The position numbers were made by a program, and so were the translations under genes. Shown one piece after another: positions 1 through 6,003 of a stretch of DNA of 9,495 nucleotides. Position 1 is the first letter of the stretch, and each line of letters begins with the position of its first letter. This stretch comes from Acidobacteriaceae bacterium (GTDB lineage Bacteria > Acidobacteriota > Terriglobia > Terriglobales > Acidobacteriaceae). The notes under the pieces were generated by a model. That model was not told the origin of the DNA and did not search any database. It was given only the letters and a program-made list of their open reading frames with translations. The stretch is from NCBI GenBank assembly GCA_003156235.1, contig PMGP01000029.1, positions 1-9,495 of the forward strand, in the 5' to 3' direction.

Positions 1-26
1 CTTCTGGCCCCCATGGGGGCCAGAAG
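1..26. repeat. Perfect 26-bp palindrome downstream of the IS256 transposase
   Basis: The first 26 bases are a perfect palindrome made of two 13-base arms. As RNA it would fold into an 11-bp GC-rich stem (CTTCTGGCCCC) closed by a CATG loop. It begins 8 bases after the transposase stop codon on the minus strand. It could be a factor-independent terminator, although no T-run is visible before the window edge, or part of the right end of the insertion sequence. The edge of the window prevents a decision. Confidence 0.6.
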
Positions 27-34
27 CAAAGCGG

Positions 35-1261
35 TCAGGCGATGGCTACGATCTCGGCCAGCCGGTCCATCTGCAGATAGCGTTTGGTTCCCCACTTGGT
101 TGCGGCAACATGCCGTAGCCGCGCGGCGACCAGCATCAGCGCGGACTGGCCATCGGGGAACGCTCCAACAACGCGTGTTCGTCGGCGAATCTCTCGGTTG
201 AGCCGCTCCAGCGGGTTGTTGGTCCTCAGGCAGCGCCAGTGCTCCGACGGCATGGCGTAGTAGCTGAGCGTTTCGTCGATGCCGTTCGCGACGATCTCCG
301 CGGCCTTGGCCAGCTTCATCAGCCGTAGCTTCTGCACAACCTGGACAGCTTTTTCTTTAGCTGCCTTGGCATCTTCCTGGGCGTGAATGGCCTTCAGCAT
401 GGCTGCCACTTCCTTCACCCTGCCGGTTGGCACCGCGGTCCACACGTTGCGATAAAAGTGCACCACGCAACGTTGCCACTTGGCCTCGGGAAAGAAGTCC
501 GCCAGGTTCTCCACCAGCCCCAGGCACTTGTCGGAGACAAATAGCTCAACCCCTTTGAGACCGCGCTGCTTCATCTCGCGCAGAAAGCAAGTCCAGCTCG
601 CGGTGTCTTCCTTGGCCCCTTCGCTTACTGCCAGAATCTCCCGGTAGCCGCTCTGCGCCACGCCAATCGCCACCAGCACCGAGACGTTCTTTACCTCACC
701 GCCCCAGCTGCGCTTCAACCAGATGCCGTCGAGAAAGACATACGGAAAATCGCCTACCAGCGGCCGCTCGCGCCACTCGTTGATCTTGCCGTAGATCTTC
801 TGGTTCAGGTCGCTGACCGTCGAGGCCGACACCCGCGTGCCCCACAGCGCTTGCGTGATGTCTTCCACGCGCCGCACGCTCACTCCCGCCAGGTACATCT
901 CGATCAGCGCCTCTTCCACCGACGACTCGCGCCGCCGATAACGCTCGATGATCGCTGTCTCAAAGGGCAGCGAGCGAAGCTTCGGCACCGTTAGCGTTAC
1001 ATCGCCCGCCTTGGTCTGCAAATGCCGGTCGTAGCTGCCTGCCCGCGTGTCCTTCCGGCCTTCCGTGCGCTCGTACTTGCGCGCCCCGCAAAGCCGGTCC
1101 GCCTCGGCATCCAGCAGCCCGTTCAGTGTCTCCTCAACCGTGGCTCGAACCACCTCGTCCAAATGCGCCTGAATGCGCCCTTCGTCGATCTGCACCACCG
1201 GCCCCGGCACCGCCTTCATCCCGCCAGCCGGCTCCAATCCCGTTTCCATGGTTGGCTCCAT
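35..1261 (-). CDS. IS256-family (Mutator-type) DDE transposase
   Basis: This enzyme catalyses cut-and-paste or copy-out transposition of its own insertion sequence. Numbered from the longest reading (TTG start at 1309, 424 aa), the catalytic triad is visible as D194 (VFLDGIWLKRSW), D260 (LFVSDKCLGL) and E368 (LRTNNPLERLNREIRRRTRVVGAFP is the family signature, with E in the middle). The family C-x2-H pair is present (QRCVVHFYRN, C281 and H284). I prefer the ATG at 1261 (408 aa), because GAGGCAGGA lies just upstream and the TTG has no better ribosome site. Length is normal for the family and I see no frameshift or stop, so the gene looks intact. I searched the flanks by eye for matching terminal inverted repeats and target duplications and could not define them, so the element boundaries are unresolved. 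Confidence 0.95.
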   Translation of the reverse strand: MEPTMETGLEPAGGMKAVPGPVVQIDEGRIQAHLDEVVRATVEETLNGLLDAEADRLCGARKYERTEGRKDTRAGSYDRHLQTKAGDVTLTVPKLRSLPFETAIIERYRRRESSVEEALIEMYLAGVSVRRVEDITQALWGTRVSASTVSDLNQKIYGKINEWRERPLVGDFPYVFLDGIWLKRSWGGEVKNVSVLVAIGVAQSGYREILAVSEGAKEDTASWTCFLREMKQRGLKGVELFVSDKCLGLVENLADFFPEAKWQRCVVHFYRNVWTAVPTGRVKEVAAMLKAIHAQEDAKAAKEKAVQVVQKLRLMKLAKAAEIVANGIDETLSYYAMPSEHWRCLRTNNPLERLNREIRRRTRVVGAFPDGQSALMLVAARLRHVAATKWGTKRYLQMDRLAEIVAIA

Positions 1262-1409
1262 CGTTCCTGCCTCAGAGGTCTCGCTCCTCCTGCTTGTACC
1301 AACCTCCAAAGAATAAAACCGAAATCAAATGTGCGAAAAATATCGTACGTTATCGAAGCAAGTCCTTTAAGCAACCTTCTTCTTGGAAAAATTCATTTCC
1401 CCTCTCATG

Positions 1410-1482
1410 AACTACTACGCAGTTAGAATGACTGCCACGCAAAAAGCATGACAGTCATTCTTAAAAGCATAAGTTGTTAGGC
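1410..1482. repeat. Long imperfect palindrome (possible terminator, or attC-like)
   Basis: A 69-base foldback spans 1410-1478. The inner stem pairs 1425-1440 with 1446-1461 around a five-base A/T loop. Its first 10 bp (AGAATGACTG/CAGTCATTCT) are perfect, and read on the minus strand the rest closes with two G-U wobbles into 16 bp. After a small internal loop, an outer stem pairs AACTACTACGC (1410-1420) with GCATAAGTTGTT (1467-1478), with one mismatch and one extrahelical base. It lies about 50 bases past the stop of the arabinofuranosidase gene, so it may end that transcript, although no U-run follows. It ends in GTTAGGC, which fits the GTTRRRY core of integron attC sites, but the opposite RYYYAAC core is not conserved. 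Confidence 0.55.
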
Positions 1483-1509
1483 ATCGCCTACCGCCCATCT
1501 ATCCATTCT

Positions 1510-4500
1510 TCATCGCGTCTTCTTGTTGTATTGGTTGGGCGCACCAGGCGTGGGAACGTTGTCGGAGGTCTGCGTTAAAAAGTCTGTGCAGTTACTATCG
1601 GTGTCAACGCCATCCGGAAAACGGCCTGCGCTCCTATTGGAACCGCCAGCGACAGCAGCCGGTCCAAAGCCGCCGACTGGACCCGGTACGGACACATAAC
1701 ACACCCTCTTCCCCGCTACAGAGGCAGCTTGGTACCCCTTAGCGACCCATGGGTCAACGAGACCGCCGTAGTTGAGGCTATCGACAACCAGACCGGCAGC
1801 GTCGCGCAGCACCAGGCTGCCCTCTCTGACCGGAATGGTACGGCCAAATAATGGGGACTTGGTTGTAAGTTCAGGGCCTCCAAACCATTGGTTGGGCAAC
1901 GGCGTTCCCTGATAGCCAGCGGTCGTCACTGCGGCATCCCGCACAACCGCGTTGATCGCATGGCTCTTGACTAGTGGACTGTCAAGCGTTATCCCTGTGC
2001 CGAGCGCCTGGACCGGCTCATTGCTGGAGTGTGCAAAAGCCGTGGCCGGCTTGAAGCTGATTCCTGTACCCCGATCACTAAAGGGAAGATTGGCTGCGTG
2101 GTTGAACTTTAGCGGTGCGGCCAGATCAATGCCTGTGCCCGAAGAGACCACCCACTCGTCGCGTATGTGCGCATTGGTCAAGGCTGGCGCAAAGTTAACT
2201 CTTAAGCCCTGCGGACCCGCACCATTAACGGCAGTAACAATAACAACTTCCTTGTTTGCTGGGGTACCAACCGTAATCTTGTCGTTGACAACCAAGCCGT
2301 CCATGTAGCGAATGTTGATGCTGGTCGCACCCGCACTTGCATTTGCCGAAAGATTTGTCTTGCTTGCCTTCGTGCCGACCTTTAGGACGACAACGTTCTC
2401 AATCCCGTGGCCGACACTGTCAATGTCCAGCCGGATCTTGTCGCCGACCGAGATGTTCTCGACTGATGTTACCTTGATGTTGGTCGAGTTGGCTGACACG
2501 TCCTCTGCCAAGTAAGCTTGCGTCCCCGGCTTGCCGACTGTGGTAACTGTGGCCACCTCATACTGCTCAATGCCTCTTCCGACATCCGGATAGGTGGCGC
2601 CATAACCGAGTGCAATCTTTTCGCCAACAAAAAATCCAGACGTGTTTGTAACAGGCACATTCGTCGAACCCACAGGGATCGTAATGACTGGACCGTCGGG
2701 AAGTGGCTGCCACAGTGTTGTATAGTTGCTAGCTGCCGTGCCAAGCGTCGCTATCTTGCGGGTCTCTACGTTAGAACCAGTATCAATGCCGATTGTATCT
2801 CCGGCCGACATACCAGTCGTGTTCCTGACGTGGATTGTAGCGTCGCCCGCGCGTGCGGGAACTGCCAGTCCTGAATTGGAAAGGCCAAGCAGATAAAAAC
2901 CTTTAGCTGCAAGATGCGTTTTGGCCGGAATCCTTACTTTTGAAAAGATAGCCTGTTGTGTGGGATGTTCGGTTAGAGTCCAGTTGGAAATGTCAACGCT
3001 ATGGGCAGATGCGTTGTAAAGTTCAATGAACGAGTCCGTTGAATTGGTAGTAGAACCGGCACTAATGCGGAACTCATTGATCTTGATCGGGCTGACGTTC
3101 CTCACTTTCTCGGCTGTTACCGCAGACTGTGTTTTACCGCTAGCCGAGTTGGTCCAACTGGCGTTACCAACAAGATCGCCGTTGAAGGCCGATGATCCAG
3201 AAGTGACTTTGAAGGTTGCACTCACACTCGCACCCGGTGCGACTGGTTCCGTAAAGTTTTTCGCTGTATCGTGGGTTCCCGAGACAAAAGCGGTCCACTG
3301 CTTTCCAGGCAAGGAAATGCTCAGTTTGACTCCTGTTGCAGGAGCGTCCGAGGTATTCGTGAATGTTACTGTCGTGTCCTGCGAAGAGTCCAGCGAAAAT
3401 GTCTGGAGTCCTGGCGGTGTGGCAATTGCCGACGCCGGAGCCAAGTTGAGCGGAGCCACATTGTATCCGGTGGCCACAATATTGGCCTGCACCAGTTGAT
3501 CAGTGGCATTCGTCGGGAAGGTGCCGGCAGCCGTCATCGCACCTTCATAGAAAGTTCCCTGCGAGCCATTGCTGTTGTCGCCGCCGTTACCCAGGAGAAT
3601 TGCTCCCTGCTTGCGCATCGGGTCATAGGTGGCATTTACGCGCGGCCCATCGAACATAACGGATAAAGCCCCTTGTCTTGCATCGCCGCCCAGGGTTGTC
3701 CAATGATGCGGTTCACCCTTGGCCATTGCGGTTACAAATCGCCAAGTAATGTTTGGCAAGTTTTTGCAGAGTTTGGAGCCATCGGAGTTAACGCAACCAA
3801 CCAAATTGTTTTCCTGGTCGGTCATCACCCACGGACCTGGAGGATTCCCATGGAACCAGGGAGTAGTATCGCCGTAGTAAGTGGTTTCCATGGTGCCATT
3901 GTCGTCATCGCGACTATCGGTCTCGGCATTGCCATAGTCAAAACAACAGCCGGAGTTGAAGTGCAGTCCGTTAATCACCCAATACTGCCCCTGAGCTTGA
4001 TCGTCCACTGCCGTTCCCTTGGCATCGTTCTGACGAAGGCCCATGCCCGGCTCGATGAAGACGCCGTAGACCTTGTGCCCCATAACCATAATGGGTGCCA
4101 TGTCCGCAACTGGAAGGTTGTTAAAACCGCCCAAGGCCGGTCCGCTGAATCCACCTCGGGGCGGCTGAACAAGATCATTGTGCTTGGGTGATTGATCGTA
4201 AACGGTAGCAATCCAGCAATACGTATTGGCGCAAAACGCATCCTGCGCCGCGGCGTTCGCATATCCACCGGGATTCGGCACGGGCTCTGTAGAAGGCTGA
4301 ACAACGTCAATATCCAGAGTCTTCCCATCCGATTGGCGCAAAATTCTGTAAAGCGGACCATTGTAGGATGCGTAAAGCGCTCGCGTGGTGCTGTGAGCGG
4401 CCACGCACGGATTGCCCGCGGCAGCGTAAATGTCGCATGGCCCCTGCGGTCTAGACGGTGGCGCGCTGGTCGCCGATCGGGTCTGTTGAGCAATGATCAA

Positions 4501-4563
4501 ACTGGTGCCCATCAGCAGAATCGCCAGCAAAAGCATGGATACGGTTGTAATTCTCATTCTCAT
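1510..4563 (-). CDS. Secreted GH54 alpha-L-arabinofuranosidase with NEW3-like and lamin-tail domains
   Basis: This protein should release terminal arabinofuranose from arabinan or arabinoxylan outside the cytoplasm. Residues 1-25 form a Sec signal peptide (MRMR, then MLLLAILLMGTSLIIAQ). Residues about 42-375 match fungal AbfB (GPCDIY, HSTTRALYASYNGPLY, CCFDYGNAE, GGDNSNGSQGTFYEG). By alignment from memory to the Aspergillus kawachii enzyme, E251 (MTDQENN) is the nucleophile and D329 (GNGGDNSN) the acid/base. The vicinal disulfide C206-C207 and pairs C43/C53 and C111/C116 are kept. There is no fungal-type CBM42. Residues 385-485 form an Ig-like, NEW3-type domain. A lamin-tail domain starts near 491 (IKINEF, DSFIELYN, VDISNWTLTE) and resumes near 912 (GSLVLRDAAGLVVDSLNYG, GRFPDGVDTDSN, PTPGAPN), with repeats between. 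The ATG at 4563 follows GGAAGGA at a five-base spacing. The gene stands alone; the leader contains hairpins. An arabinofuranosidase of another specificity is the main alternative. Confidence 0.93.
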   Translation of the reverse strand: MRMRITTVSMLLLAILLMGTSLIIAQQTRSATSAPPSRPQGPCDIYAAAGNPCVAAHSTTRALYASYNGPLYRILRQSDGKTLDIDVVQPSTEPVPNPGGYANAAAQDAFCANTYCWIATVYDQSPKHNDLVQPPRGGFSGPALGGFNNLPVADMAPIMVMGHKVYGVFIEPGMGLRQNDAKGTAVDDQAQGQYWVINGLHFNSGCCFDYGNAETDSRDDDNGTMETTYYGDTTPWFHGNPPGPWVMTDQENNLVGCVNSDGSKLCKNLPNITWRFVTAMAKGEPHHWTTLGGDARQGALSVMFDGPRVNATYDPMRKQGAILLGNGGDNSNGSQGTFYEGAMTAAGTFPTNATDQLVQANIVATGYNVAPLNLAPASAIATPPGLQTFSLDSSQDTTVTFTNTSDAPATGVKLSISLPGKQWTAFVSGTHDTAKNFTEPVAPGASVSATFKVTSGSSAFNGDLVGNASWTNSASGKTQSAVTAEKVRNVSPIKINEFRISAGSTTNSTDSFIELYNASAHSVDISNWTLTEHPTQQAIFSKVRIPAKTHLAAKGFYLLGLSNSGLAVPARAGDATIHVRNTTGMSAGDTIGIDTGSNVETRKIATLGTAASNYTTLWQPLPDGPVITIPVGSTNVPVTNTSGFFVGEKIALGYGATYPDVGRGIEQYEVATVTTVGKPGTQAYLAEDVSANSTNIKVTSVENISVGDKIRLDIDSVGHGIENVVVLKVGTKASKTNLSANASAGATSINIRYMDGLVVNDKITVGTPANKEVVIVTAVNGAGPQGLRVNFAPALTNAHIRDEWVVSSGTGIDLAAPLKFNHAANLPFSDRGTGISFKPATAFAHSSNEPVQALGTGITLDSPLVKSHAINAVVRDAAVTTAGYQGTPLPNQWFGGPELTTKSPLFGRTIPVREGSLVLRDAAGLVVDSLNYGGLVDPWVAKGYQAASVAGKRVCYVSVPGPVGGFGPAAVAGGSNRSAGRFPDGVDTDSNCTDFLTQTSDNVPTPGAPNQYNKKTR

Positions 4564-4594
4564 ATTGGTCCTTCCGTTCCTTGATTTGCATTAA

Positions 4595-4677
4595 TTGGGC
4601 CACCGGCATTTCCAGTCTGGTGGCCAAATAACGGATGCTTCTGAACCACTGCCGGCCAAAAGCCGGTAGTGGTTCAG
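4595..4677. promoter_or_regulatory. Two hairpins in the leader of the arabinofuranosidase gene
   Basis: Two foldbacks lie between the arabinofuranosidase start codon and the IS3 scar. The stronger pairs 4641-4656 with 4662-4677 around CAAAA: ten perfect bp (CTGAACCACT/AGTGGTTCAG), one G-U on the plus strand, then CCGGC/GCCGG. The weaker pairs GGCCACC (4598-4604) with GGTGGCC (4619-4625) and lies about 25 bases upstream of the ribosome binding site at 4569-4575. They may shape mRNA stability or translation, or the strong one may be an interspersed palindromic element. No known riboswitch is recognised. Confidence 0.5.
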
Positions 4678-4761
4678 ATCGCACGCCACTAACATGCTCG
4701 ACATGCGTCCCTCATATACGCCCGGGGTGAGGGGATATCCCGTCGTCGTCAAGGCTGTGAG

Positions 4762-4793
4762 AGTATGGGAATCGCCGCGGCGATTTCCATACT
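4762..4793. repeat. 32-bp near-perfect palindrome beside the IS3 relic
   Basis: AGTATGG at the left pairs with CCATACT at the right around AATCGCCG/CGGCGATT, with a single G/T pair (G4769 against T4786) interrupting 16 pairs. It sits 16 bases beyond the stop codon of the IS3-type transposase remnant, on the downstream side of that gene. It may belong to the right end of the IS, be a terminator-like structure, or be a mobile palindromic repeat. The inner ten bases (CGCCGCGGCG) are very GC-rich, whereas the flanks are of average composition. Confidence 0.6.
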
Positions 4794-4808
4794 TCCATAG
4801 CCTGCCTC

Positions 4809-5053
4809 TCAGGCCGCTTCGTGCTGCAGCCACCACTTCTGTTCAAACTCTTCCGAGCTCTGATAGCCGATTGTCGAATGTCCGCCGCGACCAGGTATAG
4901 CCAGCCTTCGTCGGTGGCGATGTAGGTCACGTCGCCGATCCACACCGTGTTCGGCATCGCGACGGTGAAGTTGCGGTTGAGCCGGTTCGGCGCAATCTGC
5001 AGCTTGTGGTTACTGTCGGTTGTCGAAACGAGAAATCGCCGCTTGCCACGCGC
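4809..5053 (-). pseudogene. IS3-family transposase (OrfB) remnant with internal deletion
   Basis: Two conserved pieces of an IS3-type DDE transposase are visible and the catalytic middle is missing. The upstream piece (5053 to about 4893) reads RGKRRFLVSTTDSNH, then QIAPNRLNRNFTV, PNTVWIGDVTYIATDEGWLY. This is the standard stretch leading into the rve domain and holds its first catalytic aspartate (WIGD). The downstream piece, in a different frame at 4874-4809, reads TIGYQSSEEFEQKWWLQHEA and then A and stop, the usual C-terminus of an IS3/IS150-type OrfB; the codons just before it read HS, completing the familiar HSTIGY. The second D and the E are gone. The junction lies near CTGGTCGCGGCGGACATTCG. 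The product cannot be an active transposase. No OrfA is seen. Confidence 0.88.
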
Positions 5054-5200
5054 ATCGTACCCTGTAATTTGGGAACCGTTGATCGCCTCGCCGATGACCG
5101 GGGCATGATGCAGTGCCACTCGGAGAGATGTCTGCGCATGCAGCAGCGACATTCCCAGAACAGCCGTCACAACCGCTGCTCGGCAATATGTAGACACCAT
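5054..5200 (-). pseudogene. Truncated N-terminus of a secreted protein, fused to the IS3 relic
   Basis: The first 49 codons encode a typical Sec signal peptide (MVSTYCRAAVVTAVLGMSLL, then HAQ as the likely cleavage end) followed by TSLRVALHHAPVI and NGSQITGYD. None of this belongs to an IS3 transposase. The reading frame then runs directly into transposase sequence (RGKRRF) and continues open to 4712, giving a 162-codon chimera. I recall acidobacterial secreted proteins with a similar ALHHAPVI start followed by long repetitive domains, but I cannot verify a family. The ATG at 5200 has GAGGA about 11 bases upstream, and a perfect TATAAT lies further upstream at 5236-5231. The gene was probably cut by the IS insertion and a later deletion. 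Confidence 0.6.
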
Positions 5201-5230
5201 TTTGTCTTTTTCCTCGACCTAGCCTAATGC

Positions 5231-5236
5231 ATTATA
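5231..5236 (-). promoter_or_regulatory. Candidate -10 box of the truncated secreted-protein gene
   Basis: On the minus strand this hexamer is a perfect TATAAT. Transcription would start near 5224 and give a leader of about 24 bases before the ATG at 5200. The -35 side is weak (TTTCAG is about 20 bases upstream), so activation by a bound regulator would be plausible. Confidence 0.4.
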
Positions 5237-5289
5237 AAGTGTGGTCTACTTCGTCCCTGAAATTGGTCTGTACATCTTTTGCCTTGTTG

Positions 5290-5307
5290 TTACATTTTCC
5301 TCCTCCT
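5290..5307 (-). other. Start-stop element after a consensus Shine-Dalgarno sequence
   Basis: On the minus strand AGGAGGAGG (5307-5299) is followed after three bases by ATG and immediately by TAA. This is a minimal one-codon frame behind an excellent ribosome site. It lies upstream of the TATAAT at 5231-5236, so it would only be transcribed from a more distal promoter. It may be chance in a purine-rich run. Confidence 0.25.
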
Positions 5308-5664
5308 ATTTTGCGGGTGTTGAAGTTCTTTGTCCTTGGCTCGGGATCTGCATCCCCAGGCTGCTGGATATTCCAGTTAGTATGATTCAGTAACCGCTAA
5401 TCGTCTTCCGCACAACGAGAGCTTGCAGTGCAGAGAACTGGATTGTGGCAAGAGCAGCATTTTCGTTGTTCATAGCGCAAACGTTTTCTCGCCTCGTCCA
5501 CCCTCTTCCATCAAATTGCTTCGCCTTTGCTCAATCCATAGCGCTTAGCCAACCAGCATCACGCCGGTTTTGATTCAGGCGCAGCGATTTAGATTACGGC
5601 CGAATTCACCCCGCGGAATCGGAAATATCTTACAAGCGGTGTGTATGCTTGGCAAGAGTTAACG

Positions 5665-5694
5665 TTGTACAAAAATGTTACGTCTGAGAATAAT
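5665..5694 (+). promoter_or_regulatory. Candidate distal promoter of the malectin regulator
   Basis: TTGTAC (5665-5670) and AATAAT (5689-5694) are separated by 18 bases within an AT-rich island. Each hexamer is close to the sigma-70 consensus. A transcript from here would run through the 20-bp palindrome and a possible 13-codon leader frame before reaching the gene at 6004. Pattern only; AT-rich DNA gives many such matches. Confidence 0.25.
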
Positions 5695-5712
5695 TGAATA
5701 TAAATACTATGA

Positions 5713-5732
5713 ATTGAGTTACGTACATCAAT
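5713..5732. promoter_or_regulatory. 20-bp palindromic operator candidate
   Basis: ATTGAGTTACGTACATCAAT is symmetrical at 8 of 10 paired positions (ATTGA/TCAAT arms and a TACGTA centre). Size and symmetry suit a dimeric helix-turn-helix protein. It overlaps one copy of a GTTACGT direct repeat and lies just downstream of the candidate promoter at 5665-5694, where a bound protein would block or modulate transcription toward 6004. Confidence 0.4.
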
Positions 5733-5782
5733 ATTGCAGTAGTTGTGCCTGCCTGCAGTACCCTGTTTGCGCAGAGGAGTAG

Positions 5783-5824
5783 ATGGCTTTAGGAAAACCA
5801 ACTCCGAGGGCGTACAGTGAATAA
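5783..5824 (+). CDS. Possible 13-residue leader peptide
   Basis: ATG at 5783 follows GAGGAG at three bases and opens a frame reading MALGKPTPRAYSE before TAA. It lies 180 bases upstream of the malectin regulator on the same strand. The strong ribosome site is the only evidence; composition says nothing at this length. It would need a promoter upstream of 5783. It could be a translated leader or chance. Confidence 0.15.
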   Translation: MALGKPTPRAYSE

Positions 5825-5901
5825 CCATCGATCCAGAGGAGATAAATTCTGCCTTAAAGCCAAAGAGCGAATCGTTCGCTACAAAAGACAAGTAGCGACC
5901 T

Positions 5902-5907
5902 TATAAT
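5902..5907 (+). promoter_or_regulatory. Candidate proximal -10 box of the malectin regulator
   Basis: A perfect TATAAT lies about 100 bases before the start codon at 6004. The hexamer at the -35 position (TACAAA, 16 bases upstream) is weak. A start near 5914 would give a leader of about 90 bases. Confidence 0.4.
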
Positions 5908-6003
5908 GTCGTTGTATTCGAGGAAGCGGCTACTTCTGTAAACCTAACAGTATCCGCAAAAGTGCTCATTGCGCTGAATTTTGAGTTTGATATTGGAGCT
6001 ACG

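Larger units (their letters stand above)
5201..6003. other. 800-bp divergent intergenic region
   Basis: No convincing protein-coding gene lies here. The only sizeable open frame (minus strand, 5589-5891) begins with TTG and has no recognisable motif. The stretch between 5640 and 5745 is distinctly AT-rich and carries promoter-like boxes, a 20-bp palindrome and a direct repeat of GTTACGT (5677-5683 and 5718-5724, 41 bp apart). The part from 5310 to 5640 shows nothing I can interpret. The region separates the truncated secreted-protein gene (minus) from the malectin regulator (plus) and probably contains the control region of both. Confidence 0.6.

Noticed and set aside
1310..1409. Possible terminal inverted repeat of the IS256 element upstream of the transposase
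   Set aside because: Comparison by eye with bases 1-34 gave no convincing inverted match, so I did not annotate element ends.
1022..1426. Open frames of 134 and 94 codons on the plus strand opposite the transposase start
   Set aside because: They are antisense to a clear IS256 transposase and have no family features; long antisense frames are expected at this codon usage.
5589..5891. 100-codon open frame on the minus strand in the divergent intergenic region
   Set aside because: It starts with TTG, has no ribosome site, shows no recognisable motif, and overlaps the promoter-like elements on the plus strand.
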